This document shows, piece after piece, positions 19,497 through 31,068 of a stretch of DNA of 64,000 bases. Source of the DNA: Tritrichomonas foetus (lineage: Eukaryota > Parabasalia > Tritrichomonadida > Tritrichomonadidae). Each line of letters opens with the position of its first letter. The stretch's first letter is position 1. The position numbers were made by a program, and so were the translations under genes. Where the stretch lies: NCBI GenBank assembly GCA_001839685.1, contig MLAK01000229.1, forward strand, positions 59,648-123,647, read 5' to 3'. The notes under the pieces were generated by a model. That model saw nothing but the letters and a program-made list of their open reading frames with translations, had not been told where the DNA came from and searched no databases.

Positions 19497-19899
19497 TCAC
19501 TTTGTTGATTCCATCATGATCTACTCATTGCTTTGAAAACTTCAGTGGTTGATTAGATTTTACACATTTTCTGAGAGCCTGAGAAATATTTGATTTTTGC
19601 TCTATTGTCACCAACGAACCATCTTCAAATAAGCTTGTGAGGTTTAGAGTGATATAATCCTTGGACAAGAATATCTAACTTTGACTAAATTACTGACAGT
19701 CATCAATAAAAACAATTATGAGATATCTTTTCCGTTTGAGACACTCATAAAGCTTAATCAAATTATTGTACAATTGTTAATTAATGGCCCCAAACACAAA
19801 ACATACAGATATAAATATAGATTTAGATGGATATAGATAGAAATAAGAAGGACAAGTTTGGAATTAAATCAAATCAAGGTGTTTAGTTTTAGAAATTAT
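19497..19899. other. Intergenic region
   Basis: About 400 bases between the inverted repeat and the 3' end of the V-ATPase gene. Nothing recognisable beyond a short ATATAGATTTAGATGG-like run near 19815. Confidence 0.4.
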
Positions 19900-20940
19900 T
19901 TAATGTCTGATTCTAATATATGAATCAGCCTTTTCTCGCTTGCCTTGGTGAATACATTCGGCAATCCATTGTATGTTACGAACTTCCTGATCCATTAAGT
20001 GTGTCCATGCATAGAAAACTCCAAATTGGAAGAAGATTGTGAAGGACTCGACGTGCATGGCTGCGATTCTCTCGTAGAATACATCTTCGATCGACTTCCT
20101 TTGTGATGTTTGTGCCCAAAGACCGCGATAAATTTCGTATGAATCTAAAATGCGCGCAACATCGGCCTCACTTTGGGCTCTTGCGAGGAGATGTGTCGCG
20201 TGTGGGTAAAGCTTTCCAACGCGTGGATAGAGTGTCTCCTTATCGTCGACGATAAGTGATGTTTTGAGTGAGTTTAATGTAATAACAATTGATCTTCTGT
20301 CTGCTTCGAATTCGAGGACTTCGCACATCATGGTGGCCGTCTCGCTGCCGAGGGCCTTGCAGAATGCGTAAAATCCGTCGAAGTATTCACGGTAAAGGTT
20401 CAATCTGATAATTTCAATATTTTGCTCATTGAGTTGAGTCTTTGAAAGGCACTTTTGGAAGAGAGGGCCGAGTGGAGTATCGATGAGGACTGTTTGGTAA
20501 AGGTCTTCGGCGCTTGTTGCAACAGACAAGCTTTGAATTCCATCGAACATTCCTAACGGATGGCATCTGTCGATAAGGTCTGAGACATCTCTGTGTTTGA
20601 CAACACCCGAAATAAGGAGAACGACGTTGTCAATCATATATGGAATGCGAATCCATTGGAAAAAGGTTTTTAATTCATCTTGAGCGCAAACTTCAACGTC
20701 CGAGAAACGCTGAACCATTCGCTGCATGCAACGTTCGTAGATAATTGTTGGAGTGGCTGCGCCGGAGTCGTTTTGAAGGAAGTCTTGGAATCCTGCGTTA
20801 CCAAGATGGAGTCTCAAATCTTCAAGAGTTTCGCTCTGTTTGAGTTGCATATAGTCAGCTTCGGTTAAGAATTCGGTAAAGTGAGCGCGGCAAACGGCAT
20901 CGATGTAGCCGAAGCGCATATTGTAGTGGAGGATGTCCAT
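19900..20940 (-). CDS. V-type H+-ATPase subunit d (Vma6)
   Basis: A 346-residue protein, the usual length for subunit d, the soluble V0 stalk subunit that joins the central rotor to the membrane ring. The N terminus (HYNMRFGYIDAVCRAHFTEF then LTEADYMQLKQSETLEDLRL) and the C terminus (YRGLWAQTSQRKSIEDVFYE, then FQFGVFYAWTHLMDQEVRNI) follow the family closely. It would act in acidification of lysosome-like and endocytic compartments. Codons are more C/G-ending than in most neighbours, which suggests high expression. The ATG at 20940 gives the conserved family start. Confidence 0.92.
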   Translation of the reverse strand: MDILHYNMRFGYIDAVCRAHFTEFLTEADYMQLKQSETLEDLRLHLGNAGFQDFLQNDSGAATPTIIYERCMQRMVQRFSDVEVCAQDELKTFFQWIRIPYMIDNVVLLISGVVKHRDVSDLIDRCHPLGMFDGIQSLSVATSAEDLYQTVLIDTPLGPLFQKCLSKTQLNEQNIEIIRLNLYREYFDGFYAFCKALGSETATMMCEVLEFEADRRSIVITLNSLKTSLIVDDKETLYPRVGKLYPHATHLLARAQSEADVARILDSYEIYRGLWAQTSQRKSIEDVFYERIAAMHVESFTIFFQFGVFYAWTHLMDQEVRNIQWIAECIHQGKREKADSYIRIRH

Positions 20941-22826
20941 AGGAATGTGCCGATAAAATCTAACTCAAAAGGTTATTCAAAAAGTTAGTTAGCTGTCAAT
21001 TTCCATCGACTTTACGATTCTTCAAAACTCAAAGATACAATATAGAAGTATTACAATTAGAATATAGCAGTATTTTATTAATGATTTTCTACTTAGTGTC
21101 CAAAAATATGGAAAATAATTATTTGATAAATTTATTTTTGTCTTTTTTTGGCGGATCCAACTTGGTAATTAACTATTATATGTTGTATTAAAAAGGTTAA
21201 ATGATATTATAAGTTATTTTCTTGTGAATGAGAATAGCTACAAATTGTATATTTTAGTTTTTTTGAGTTAAGATATAATATTTATAATTTAACCAGTAAA
21301 TTGTACAGGATTTTGAGAAATAAAAATAATAACAAACATCAATTTGAAGGATAATTAATTATTTTCCCACAAGTTTCCGAAGAATGATGAATTTTGGGCT
21401 GATTATCAAAGTAATAAAAATGTTTTCAGTTAAAACCTTCACAAATCGAATTTTGAGAATCATGCTGAGCACATTCGACATCAGCATTTGATGATAACTT
21501 CGATATTATCAGTGTTTTTATAACGTTATAGGTTATTTAGGATGGATAAGTCTTTTCTCCAAAGAAAAATAACCTATAATGAACTCAAAATTGTGAAGGA
21601 TGTGACACAAATCAATGAAAAATGAAAAATAAGTGCGTATTAATGGAAAGTAAAAGCAAACTAAGTGTAAAACCAGCGAAAGAATGTTAATTTAATGCTG
21701 CTTCATCTCTAAATTTGGAAATTTTCATATATTATTTGGTATATCCCTTTCGGGAAGAAAAATAGATTCCTTATTATCAATAAAATCATATTAAAAATAT
21801 ATTGAGAGAAGATTTAAAGAAAAAAAGCAAATTTTGAATCACATCAATTTTTATTCACCTTTGCTTGGTCTTTTAATTGAATTAAAATATTTCATATATT
21901 AAGTGTTTCTTATATTTCTCGAGAAATCTCTCAAAAAAGCATGAAAAATATATCTAAAAAAATATTTTTGGAAAAAAATGAAATTTTTAACCATAGAACA
22001 AAAGTACTACCACAGAATAACAAATATTTGTGAATATTCAACACATTTCACGCCAAAAATGAAAATTTGATATTCAATCTCAGTTTTCTCAAATTATCAT
22101 CAAATGAAATGCAATGTTCATCTCAGAAATATAAAAAATAATAGAATATTCGGAATATTTGTCCATCCATTCATCGATAATTGGGATTATCACCCACATT
22201 TTGGATTTATCGTTAAACAAACTTCTTCTTCATCACTAATTTCATGGTTAGAAGTTGATTTCAAAATTGATTCGTGGAATAAGATCTGAACTCTGTATAA
22301 ATGATATCAACAATTTTCATTCAAAAAAAAGCATCGTTTTTCAGAAAAGATAATTTAATTGAATTATACTTTTCATAATTCGATACGCTAGTAATTCACA
22401 ATACTTTTCTGGAATTTCAAAGAGCATTCAAAATTTTGTTGTCACGAATTTATGTCTTTTTCGGAGATATGGAGCCAATTCATTTAGGATAAAAATGTTC
22501 TCCACTATTTGATAAAATTGTTAACAAATTATATTTATAAAAAAGATAAAAAGATTCCAATGGAAAGATAGAACTTTCTGAGGGATTCTCAGAAATAATT
22601 GATGATTTATGATAGATGAAGTGACATGATTTTCTGGAAACTATTGAATAGTTTATAAATTTCCCCAATAGAAAAAAATAAATCGCTAGAAAAAATAAAT
22701 TATCGTGTGAAAACCTCTTGAAAATTTTGTTTGGTTTTCTTTTCAAAAGACAAATTTACCAACAGATTTTCCCTCAATATTTCCTACTCAAATATCTTGA
22801 AGTGGTCACATCACTTTTAAACTCTC
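20941..22826. other. Long intergenic region
   Basis: Nearly 1.9 kb of AT-rich sequence between divergent V-ATPase d and alcohol dehydrogenase genes. Open frames here (for example 22104-22289 and 22480-22746) lack coding character. The alcohol dehydrogenase initiator lies at its right edge. No RNA gene or mobile element recognised. Confidence 0.5.
22811..22815 (+). promoter_or_regulatory. Trichomonad initiator, TCACT
   Basis: TCACT within CATCACTTTTAAAC; presumed +1 adenine at 22813, 14 bases before the alcohol dehydrogenase ATG. Confidence 0.6.
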
Positions 22827-24017
22827 ATGAGTCGTTTCACACTCCCACGCGATCTCTATCACGGCAAAAATGCACTTGACGCCCTCAAGAAACTCGAAGG
22901 AAAGAAGGCCATCGTCGTTGTCGGCGGAGGTAGCATGAAAAGATTCGGTTTCTTAGATAAGGTTGTCAACAACCTCAAGGAAGCCGGAATGGAAGTTCAA
23001 CTTTTCGAAGGTGTCGAACCAGATCCGTCAGTCGAGACAGTTATGAAAGGTGCTGCTGCCATGCGCGAGTTCCAGCCAGACTGGATTGTTTCAATCGGCG
23101 GTGGTTCACCAATCGATGCTGCCAAAGCCATGTGGGCATTCTATGAATATCCAGACGTCACATTCGAATCCCTCTGCATTCCATTCAACTTCCCCAAGCT
23201 TCGTCAAAAGGCCAAATTCTGCGCGATCCCATCCACGTCCGGAACAGCCACAGAAGTCACAGCCTTCTCAGTTATCACAGACTATCAAAAGGGAATCAAA
23301 TACCCACTCGCTGATTTCAATATCACCCCAGATGTCGCCATCGTCGATCCAGCCCTTGCCGAAACAATGCCAAAGAAACTCACAGCCCACACAGGCATGG
23401 ATGCCATGACCCATGCCGTTGAAGCCTACGTTTCAACATGCCACTGCGATTACACAGATGCCGTCGCTCTTCACGCCATCAAGATGATCCACAACGATCT
23501 CATCAAATCATACAACGAGGACATGGAAGCTCGTGGCCGCATGCACAACGCACAATGCCTTGCAGGCATGGCCTTCTCCAACGCCCTCCTCGGCATTGTC
23601 CACTCAATGGCGCACAAGACAGGTGCTGCCTACTCCGGTGGACACATCATCCATGGGTGCGCTAACGCTATGTACCTTCCAAAGGTCATCAAATACAACA
23701 GCAAGAACGCTGAAGCCGCTGAACGTTATGCTGAAATCGCTCGCTTCATCGGCCTCCAAGGAAAGACAACAGCAGAACTTGTTGACGCCTTCATTGCTGA
23801 GCTCCGCAATATGAACAAGCAGCTCAACATCCCAATGTGCATCAAGGACTACGAAAACGGACTCATTGACGAGAAAGAATTCAATGACAAGCTTAAGGAT
23901 GTTGCCAAGAACGCCATCGGCGATGCTTGCACTGGCTCCAACCCACGTCAGCCAACACAAGAGGAAATGGAGAAACTCCTCCTTGCAGTTTTCTATGATC
24001 GCGAGATTGACTTCTAA
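22827..24017 (+). CDS. Iron-containing alcohol dehydrogenase
   Basis: A 396-residue group III (Fe-type) alcohol dehydrogenase. The nucleotide-binding GGGSPIDAAK motif is at 91-100, signature STSGTATEVTAFSVITD at 136-152, and the metal site is built from Asp192 and His196 (GMDAMTHAVEAY), His259 (GIVHSMAHKTG) and a histidine of the SGGHIIHGCAN loop (His273 or His276). It reduces aldehydes to alcohols, as expected for the fermentative metabolism of an anaerobic protist. The coding sequence is strongly biased to C-ending codons, unlike most neighbours, consistent with very high expression. The enzyme resembles bacterial butanol-dehydrogenase types, so ancient lateral transfer is likely but not shown here. 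An Inr lies 14 bases upstream. Confidence 0.93.
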   Translation: MSRFTLPRDLYHGKNALDALKKLEGKKAIVVVGGGSMKRFGFLDKVVNNLKEAGMEVQLFEGVEPDPSVETVMKGAAAMREFQPDWIVSIGGGSPIDAAKAMWAFYEYPDVTFESLCIPFNFPKLRQKAKFCAIPSTSGTATEVTAFSVITDYQKGIKYPLADFNITPDVAIVDPALAETMPKKLTAHTGMDAMTHAVEAYVSTCHCDYTDAVALHAIKMIHNDLIKSYNEDMEARGRMHNAQCLAGMAFSNALLGIVHSMAHKTGAAYSGGHIIHGCANAMYLPKVIKYNSKNAEAAERYAEIARFIGLQGKTTAELVDAFIAELRNMNKQLNIPMCIKDYENGLIDEKEFNDKLKDVAKNAIGDACTGSNPRQPTQEEMEKLLLAVFYDREIDF

Positions 24018-25663
24018 ATAAATGATACAGATCTCTTATTTTTTGATTGTTTATTCGTCTTTTTATGTTTTTGAACAATGCCTATACTTGTAAGCAGCCA
24101 TTTCTTTGTTGTTGTTATGATCCTTCACGATGAACGAAAACAACTTTTCCATGTAGCTTGTAAAACACTTCTTGAAATAATGAATTAATGAAATGGATAC
24201 TGATTATGTTGAAATAATTCGTCTAAAATCCATAATGCTGACTTTAACAACAAGAATAACTAGACATATTATGAGATTTAACTCATCCATTTTCATATTA
24301 TTAATTTGAGTGAAATATAGATTCTAATAATAAGATGCAAGGAGAGATTTATCCACCTTTATGATTTGAAAAGGATATTGATTATTTATTAGTAATATGC
24401 ATCCAAATAATTGAACAATAAAGTAAGAAGAATCAATGTAAAAATCTAAGTCAAGACCTGAGAAACCCGTTCCTACATGCAGGCTGCTTGTTACACTTTA
24501 CCATGCTTTTGAATTTGTTTTCTTTGGCTTGTAGCATTAAATTTGATTGAATCATGTTTCAAGTAGCTAGTTATTAACAACTAAAATAAACCTCTTCTTC
24601 TTTGAGCGATTGCTATCAATAAAGATAGAAAAATCTTAAAAGAACCAATATAAGCTGGTATTCTTTCCATTAATATAGAAAAAAGTTTAATTGAATCATT
24701 GGCTAGTTTTATATTTTAGAAATGTTTTATAGTGCTCCCTATCCAGTGAATGAAAATCAATTATCACTGAAGAGAAAGAACATGTATTTGTTCATGAAAT
24801 AGTCTATACAAAGGAATGTAGATTTTTTATCAAGCGGAATTATTGACCATAGATTTTGTTCGAAAAACGTGATGCTCTCATATTCTCTTTTTCGTCTCCT
24901 TTTCGGTTTGATTTCCATTATTTCATGATATTAATCTTATTATGATAATTTATTTTCTCTATGAAATTCTTACAAGATGAATGTTATAATATATTAATAC
25001 GTACCATTATATATTATTTATCTCCATTACAACATGATACGCATCATTATTTCGATTGATCAAGTTTATTGATTTGCTTTTGTTGTGTAAAGCAACTGCT
25101 GGAATTTTTCTAGAAAAAGTACCATATGATATTTTTTACTCATCAATTGCAATTTCAACTGGAATATCATCTTCAACTCGTTGATTACATCATTTTCCTA
25201 CATAAAAAGTATCTTCTATTTCTTTAGTTAAGGAATACTTTGCCAGAATAAGAGAAATAACTTCACCAAAATTATATTTTAGGTGGTTCAAATTTAGAAT
25301 ACACCATAAAATAAAATGTAAATCTATCATTGGAATGAACTAATATTTAATTATAATAGTATATGTTTGATAAATATAATCTAATTTCACTGTAAGCGTT
25401 TCACTTTACGAGTATAACACATATTGTGACTTCACTAATTCTCCTTTCAAGTAAGCATGACACTTAGAAACAATAAATATTCACATCAGAAGTCAAAATC
25501 ACTTATATATATAGTAAATAGTAAATAATGCTTCATTTTACTTGAAAACATATTTTTCACCCAATAAATAAAAATGTTAATATAATTGATATGCTTTATA
25601 TAAAAAGTTGATATATGAGTATAAAAGCTTCCAAGATCCAAAACTTTTGTTGTCATTCGTAGC
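24018..25663. other. Long intergenic region
   Basis: About 1.6 kb of AT-rich sequence between the alcohol dehydrogenase and the fucosyltransferase-like gene, both ending into it. No open frame with coding character, no RNA gene and no clear repeat. Confidence 0.5.
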
Positions 25664-27160
25664 TTACCAAATTCCCCAAGAATAGGGTGTCTTTTGTTTA
25701 GCTTTCATCATTTTACAATGACAAACAGAAAGACAATAATCTTCACCAACTTCAAAGAAAAGGTCACTGAAATGAAATCCAGCAGTCTGTCGTAAGAGAT
25801 GGACCATATATCCCCAGTTGCTCTTTTCTGTTCCAATGTAGTATTTAGATCTAATAGCTTCTCGAAGGTTCATCATTGTCACTAATGTGAGATATTCGCC
25901 ATCATTTCGAAATTGTTTAAAACCTCCATTTGCACGTTTTTGGTTATAATACAAGATGGTGCAGTCTTTTACTTTTTCTTTTAGATCTTTTATGGCATTA
26001 TGATCTTCACTTGTCACATAAACCGTTAAATTCTTTCGATTTTCAATTCTTTGGATTATTCTTAAAGCTTTAACATAATCCATTGTTGGTACCAATTTCA
26101 TTTCAGATCCCTTATCACCATGTCGAACATGCATTGCAACGTCGATTTTATTGTAACGTGTGTCAGTATGTAATGAGTCATTTTTTACATAATCATCCAT
26201 CCATTTGAGTAATCGTTTATTGGGGCGCATCAAATAAGTGTATATCTGAGCTGTTGTGTAAAAAAGCATTGCTTCTGGATTCTGGTAGATTGGAGTATCT
26301 CTTAAAAAGTCTTCCAGCCAATTTGGATAATGGAAAGGTGATGGATATACATTCCCCTGATAATGCATAATATTCTTTCCAGATTTTATTGAATAGTAAT
26401 AATTACTACAATTAGAAATTTCTTCGAAAAAACAGAAGAAGCTTCTGTCATTTCGACAAAAATCACCATTTGATGCCCATACCCATTTATTTCGATGCAT
26501 TATGACAATGTAGCCATTTTTTAATGCAGTAACAAATTTTCTTGATACATGTTTCATCACTGCTCCAAATCCCCAATCAGAAATAGTCACTTCGATGTAT
26601 TTTTTATCTTCACATTTCATTGGATTTTGATGTTTGTACAACCATTCTTGAAATTCACGAGTTTTTGGCAATACTTTTGAATGATTCCTGAAAAGTGACT
26701 CATAATAAGGATCCAAATTCAAAGTTCGATCATCATCAAATGTTAGGTTATTAGTATTATAATTTTCATTAAGTTTACTGTTAGAGGACATCCACCGATA
26801 GATTTCATGATTGGGGAACACATATTTATCACTTTTTTCTTGGTTTTTAATGGTATAGTTTCCATCTCCATCACAATTAAACAACAAAGACCTTTGAGAA
26901 CCTACAGTTGGATAAAGTGTGTCTAAGAAAGAATGAATATAAGCATCATCTTCTTTATAGAGCTCGTCCCAGAGTTGTGCCCACATGGCATGTTTCTTTA
27001 AATGCCGATTGAAATATTGTTCTCTCCCATGACGTGTGTTAAATCTTGAAAAATCAAATTGAGCGAATGGTTCCTGCTCAGGATGCCTTTTTAAATTGGA
27101 AATAATGAAAAATAAAAGAATAAAAGGCTGGGATATGATTGCAAAATATTCTATGAACAT
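25664..27160 (-). CDS. GT23-like (FUT8/NodZ-type) fucosyltransferase, type II membrane protein
   Basis: A 498-residue protein with a short cytoplasmic N terminus and a signal anchor (about residues 3-20, EYFAIISQPFILLFFIIS), the layout of Golgi glycosyltransferases. The luminal C-terminal half carries AMHVRHGDKGSEM at about 344-356, matching the GDP-binding H-x-R-R/H-x-D-K motif of alpha-1,6-fucosyltransferases, followed by a predicted Rossmann-like region ending in YIGTEKSNWGYMVHLLRQT, comparable to the FUT8 'TFSSQVCR' element. The acceptor is unknown. The open frame continues upstream to a TTG at 27223, but the first ATG is 27160, and a TCATA initiator 6 bases before it supports that start. 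Confidence 0.65.
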   Translation of the reverse strand: MFIEYFAIISQPFILLFFIISNLKRHPEQEPFAQFDFSRFNTRHGREQYFNRHLKKHAMWAQLWDELYKEDDAYIHSFLDTLYPTVGSQRSLLFNCDGDGNYTIKNQEKSDKYVFPNHEIYRWMSSNSKLNENYNTNNLTFDDDRTLNLDPYYESLFRNHSKVLPKTREFQEWLYKHQNPMKCEDKKYIEVTISDWGFGAVMKHVSRKFVTALKNGYIVIMHRNKWVWASNGDFCRNDRSFFCFFEEISNCSNYYYSIKSGKNIMHYQGNVYPSPFHYPNWLEDFLRDTPIYQNPEAMLFYTTAQIYTYLMRPNKRLLKWMDDYVKNDSLHTDTRYNKIDVAMHVRHGDKGSEMKLVPTMDYVKALRIIQRIENRKNLTVYVTSEDHNAIKDLKEKVKDCTILYYNQKRANGGFKQFRNDGEYLTLVTMMNLREAIRSKYYIGTEKSNWGYMVHLLRQTAGFHFSDLFFEVGEDYCLSVCHCKMMKAKQKTPYSWGIW

Positions 27161-27163
27161 AAG

Positions 27164-27168
27164 TATGA
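27164..27168 (-). promoter_or_regulatory. Trichomonad initiator, TCATA
   Basis: On the minus strand TCATA has its presumed +1 adenine opposite base 27166, 6 bases before the ATG at 27160. It decides the start of the fucosyltransferase-like gene. Confidence 0.45.
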
Positions 27169-29289
27169 TGAAAACTCCCCAAACTCCGATGGCAATAAAT
27201 TGATAGCTGGATATTAAATTCAAGCGAACTTTTCTTTCATATCAATGAGATGATAAACCCAAAAAACATTAAAAAAACTACGAATATCGATTACCATTGT
27301 GTCTGTCCAATATACTTATCAAAGATTTTAATAGGACAGGTTTTTCAAGGAACAGATTGATCGAGGAAACTCATCCCAATGAGATATTATCAAATTATTT
27401 TTTTTTACAATTTAATACTTTTTAATATGTATAGAATATAAGCTCTATAAACATTGAATTTTTCAGAGCAATGAAACACTCGTTCAATTTTTTTCTTTCA
27501 TCATTGTCATCTACAGCTAGTGATATCAAAAGAAATGCATTGGATATCTAGATTAGTCAGCATAGATCTAAAAATTAGAAGAAATGCAAGTAAATGTTTC
27601 GTCATAGAAACCTAACTTGATCTTTTAAAATATTTCTATTCTATTGAAATAATTTGATAGAATGAACATTCAAGTTTGATTTTTATTTATTATCTTTTGA
27701 TACTTCAATATAATCATTGTGATTATTTTCATCTCGAAATATATTCTAGTGCCAACGCGATATGATTTGAAAACCTATTTTAAGGTTTTTCTACTCAGAT
27801 TTAAATTAAGACCAGTGACACTTGAAAATCTTCACATTTTTGAAAAACGATCAACAAACGAAAACCAATAAAACATTTTGAATCAAAATAATATTTTTTC
27901 TTAGTCTTCTGAACAGAGTCATTTCCACTGAATTTTAAAGCATCTCATCAATTTGAGGATCTAAATTATAGTTTCACAATTCTATAAATGAAATAATTTG
28001 AGATAAAGATTGTTGTTTCTTTCTGTTAGATGAGTTTCCTTAGATATTATGATCATAATCAAATGTAATATGTCTCAAAAAATGCTATTGCCTTTCAATT
28101 TTTCTGAGATTACCCAATCTCATCTTCTGAGTAAGACTCTTCTCCTAAAAGCAAGTTTAGATCTTTTAGCAGAGATAATCAGATATGCAATATTATTGTA
28201 CTATCGTTTATTTAGAAATCAACAAAAAAGCAGTGGTTTTTTTTGATATTTTTAGATAGTTTCAAGAATACTGACTGCTAATATAATTGTTGGCAATAAC
28301 CAGAACCAAAGAGCTCAGATGAAAAAGAACATTTTTTGTCAATATTTACTCAAAAGAATGACAAAAAAGATAAAATGAAGGAAGGGGATTGAAAATGACA
28401 CAATGAGATATTAATTGATTAAAGCTAAACTTAGATTAAATCATTTGCGATTGTAGTAAATTGTATTAAGGATCTAATATCATCAATATTAATATTGAAT
28501 TCTTAATAGTGATCTTAAAACTTTTATAATGTTATTATATCATACTTAATAAGATTACATCATCATCAACCCCATGAGTTATTATTGCCATATCGGTTAA
28601 TTGACCTTAATTAGCCTGTGATGGCTATTGAAATTTTTTTTTGGCAATGTACACAACTTCATTAATCACTTCATTGTTTTGAATTGATCTTTGAATATAC
28701 CCCAAATGCCAATCATGCCAAATATTTTGAAAATGATGATGATTTTGAAACTAATCAAGAAAAAAGAGAGAATATTCACTAATAATAATAATAATAATAC
28801 GAATAAGAAATATAAGACAAATCACAAAAAGTTATTTTAGAGATAGATATTAAATCAACTAAAGAAATTCCACTATATTCCAAATGAAGTAAATAATTCG
28901 AAAAATATGCTTCACAATCACATCAAGATAACACTAACAGTTCTCAATTTAACCGGAGCTCTTCAAAATATTGTGAAATTCACTTTCCATTAATTTCAAT
29001 TTCAAAATAAGATATACAAGTTTCTTAAATGAAATCATCACTCATCTAATCGTCACAATGCTAATAAATATTTTTTTTTTTTTTTGTTGTTGTTGATGAT
29101 GATTTTTCACCTAGAAATTTTATCATTATTTCCAATATCGTCCTTCTTTAGACATCAAAGTAGATTAGCTAAGATTGGCATTAGTATTTCAGAATATAAA
29201 TGGCCAATATTTTCCAAAATCTTGTATTTTTGATATTATTTTTTCAATGTATATATAGCCATATTTCATGCAAAAAGCGGACATATTTT
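27169..29289. other. Long intergenic region with microsatellites
   Basis: About 2.1 kb between divergent start codons of the fucosyltransferase-like and STPG-repeat genes. It holds an (ATA)n run near 28780-28797 and a T-tract near 29069-29084. Small open frames such as 28049-28246 have no support as genes. Confidence 0.5.
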
Positions 29290-29294
29290 TCACA
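29290..29294 (+). promoter_or_regulatory. Trichomonad initiator, TCACA
   Basis: TCACA with presumed +1 adenine at 29292, 37 bases before the ATG at 29329. It argues against the upstream ATG at 29200. Confidence 0.4.
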
Positions 29295-29328
29295 TAACAT
29301 TTCCAAACGAAATAACGAGCAAAAATCC

Positions 29329-30756
29329 ATGCTGTTTTCCCTCAACGGCGAGCGAAAGTTCGACAATGTCATAAAGAACACGCCAGCCGACGTTGGCCCA
29401 GGCATGTACGAAGTTGTGCCTGTTATGGGAAACCATAAAAAAATGAAGGCGCCATTTGGAACGAAAGGGGATCGCTCGATTTTTCCGAGACCCAAATTTG
29501 AAGCTCCACCGCCCGGCGAATACGATGCAAAACCTTTGAATCCAGGTTTAGCCATAACTTCCGTTTTCATGTCAGAATCTCGTCGAAGTACATTTACATC
29601 GAATTCTAATCCAGATCCGGCCAAATATTCTCAACTCGACATGTGGAAAGTTCGCACGCCGCAACAAATCTATCCAAAGAAGCTCAATAAGCCACGGGCG
29701 GTTACAGGATATGTCGGCCAATCAGATGTCACGTGCTACACCATGGACGAGGCCGGAAAGTGGGTTCCGTGCAAGCGCCCGACAGAATCGAACTGCGACA
29801 TCGGGCCAGGCTCCTATGATCCACAGCTCGGAATAAATACAGCATTGCCGATATCTTTAAACAAGGGGTGCACCAGAAATGTGTTCAAAGTGAATGAGAG
29901 TTTCCCGGGTCCTGGCTCCTACCAACCGAGAAGCGCCAAAGACAGGCTGCCGATCAAAATATCGAACATTGCAAAAGAGCCAAAGCCAGTTGATGGCGGT
30001 GAGCCGGAATTTGTTGACTTGAAAACATGGGCACCGGAAGAGTGCCCAGAAGGGAGTGCTGTTTTCAAGTCAAGGGACATCCGCCAGACATTTAAAGAAA
30101 AAGAAGCCACCCCTGCACCTACTGCGTATTACAGACCACCTCGACAGTATTTTTCACCTGGTGATGGGCTTGGATATCGTGCAGAGAGAAACACACTTGG
30201 TCAGTACATTGGAAATAGTGTTCCTGGTCCTGGCACTTATGAGGCGAAGCCTGCTAGATGGATTCAAAAGGGTGCAAAAAGCTCACTTAATAGGGCTGTT
30301 GGAAGAAATGATATTTATTCAATAAATAAAAAAGAAAACGTGCCTGGTCCTGGAAAATATGAAACAACAACCCCATGGGTGAAACCAAAGATGCGTGCAA
30401 GCAGCGTTTTCGAAAGTCAAGCTCCTCGATCCAAAGAAATAATTTCCGACACTCCTGGCGCTGGTCAATATAATCCTCGTATTATTGATAATGATCATCA
30501 TGTTCCACCAACGATTCATGAATCACGATTTTCTAAGTTCGGCGATTGGGTCGATCATAATAAAATTGACTTTCCTGCACCAGATCATTACCAGAAAATT
30601 GAAATGGACACAGGAAAAGGAGTTACAATATCTAGAACTAATCGAGATAATCCAGATAAAGATAATTTCCCTGGTCCTGGTTATTACAATGTAGTACACT
30701 CATCTTTGAAAACGAAATGCTTCAATGCACACGTTCCAAAGTCAACAGATGATTAA
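29329..30756 (+). CDS. STPG/SHIPPO-repeat protein (cilium/cytoskeleton-associated)
   Basis: A 475-residue protein with about nine sperm-tail PG-rich repeats: VGPGMYEV, PPPGEYDA, IGPGSYDP, FPGPGSYQP, VPGPGTYEA, VPGPGKYET, TPGAGQYNP, FPAPDHYQK and FPGPGYYNV, spread along the whole length. STPG/SHIPPO proteins bind axonemal or cortical microtubules, several of them inside doublets. The frame is open from an ATG at 29200, but the first 43 residues would form an odd hydrophobic leader. The ATG at 29329 (MLFSLNGERKFDNVIK) directly precedes the first repeat and has an Inr 37 bases upstream, so I prefer it. If 29200 were used, the protein would gain a signal-like sequence that makes little sense for a microtubule protein. 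Confidence 0.8.
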   Translation: MLFSLNGERKFDNVIKNTPADVGPGMYEVVPVMGNHKKMKAPFGTKGDRSIFPRPKFEAPPPGEYDAKPLNPGLAITSVFMSESRRSTFTSNSNPDPAKYSQLDMWKVRTPQQIYPKKLNKPRAVTGYVGQSDVTCYTMDEAGKWVPCKRPTESNCDIGPGSYDPQLGINTALPISLNKGCTRNVFKVNESFPGPGSYQPRSAKDRLPIKISNIAKEPKPVDGGEPEFVDLKTWAPEECPEGSAVFKSRDIRQTFKEKEATPAPTAYYRPPRQYFSPGDGLGYRAERNTLGQYIGNSVPGPGTYEAKPARWIQKGAKSSLNRAVGRNDIYSINKKENVPGPGKYETTTPWVKPKMRASSVFESQAPRSKEIISDTPGAGQYNPRIIDNDHHVPPTIHESRFSKFGDWVDHNKIDFPAPDHYQKIEMDTGKGVTISRTNRDNPDKDNFPGPGYYNVVHSSLKTKCFNAHVPKSTDD

Positions 30757-31068
30757 TTCTCTTTCAATGTTATTATTATTATTTGTTATTTATTTAAAAA
30801 TCTTTTTATTTTTACAAATTTATGATATCTCATTTATATACAGCAACATTTGAAAACATACATGCCCATGCATTAAATAACAAACTCATCTAATAAAATT
30901 CGATTGTTAATAAAAATTTAAAAAACACGATGAATTAAAACATTTATATGTCTCGAAAAATCCATGATTGTCATTTCCAAAATCATTTCGAATAGGTTCA
31001 TAAAAATAAACCAATTTGGATATCAAAATTTTCATTATCATAATTCATTATTAATGAAATGAAGTTTT

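Noticed and set aside
23050..23960. Several frames overlapping the alcohol dehydrogenase
   Set aside because: They arise from the C-rich third positions of the real gene.
25270..25290. tRNA B-box-like GGTTCAAATTT
   Set aside because: No matching A box, acceptor stem or cloverleaf around it.
29200..29328. N-terminal extension with a signal-like sequence on the STPG-repeat protein
   Set aside because: A microtubule protein should not be secreted; the ATG at 29329 has an initiator upstream and fits the repeat start.
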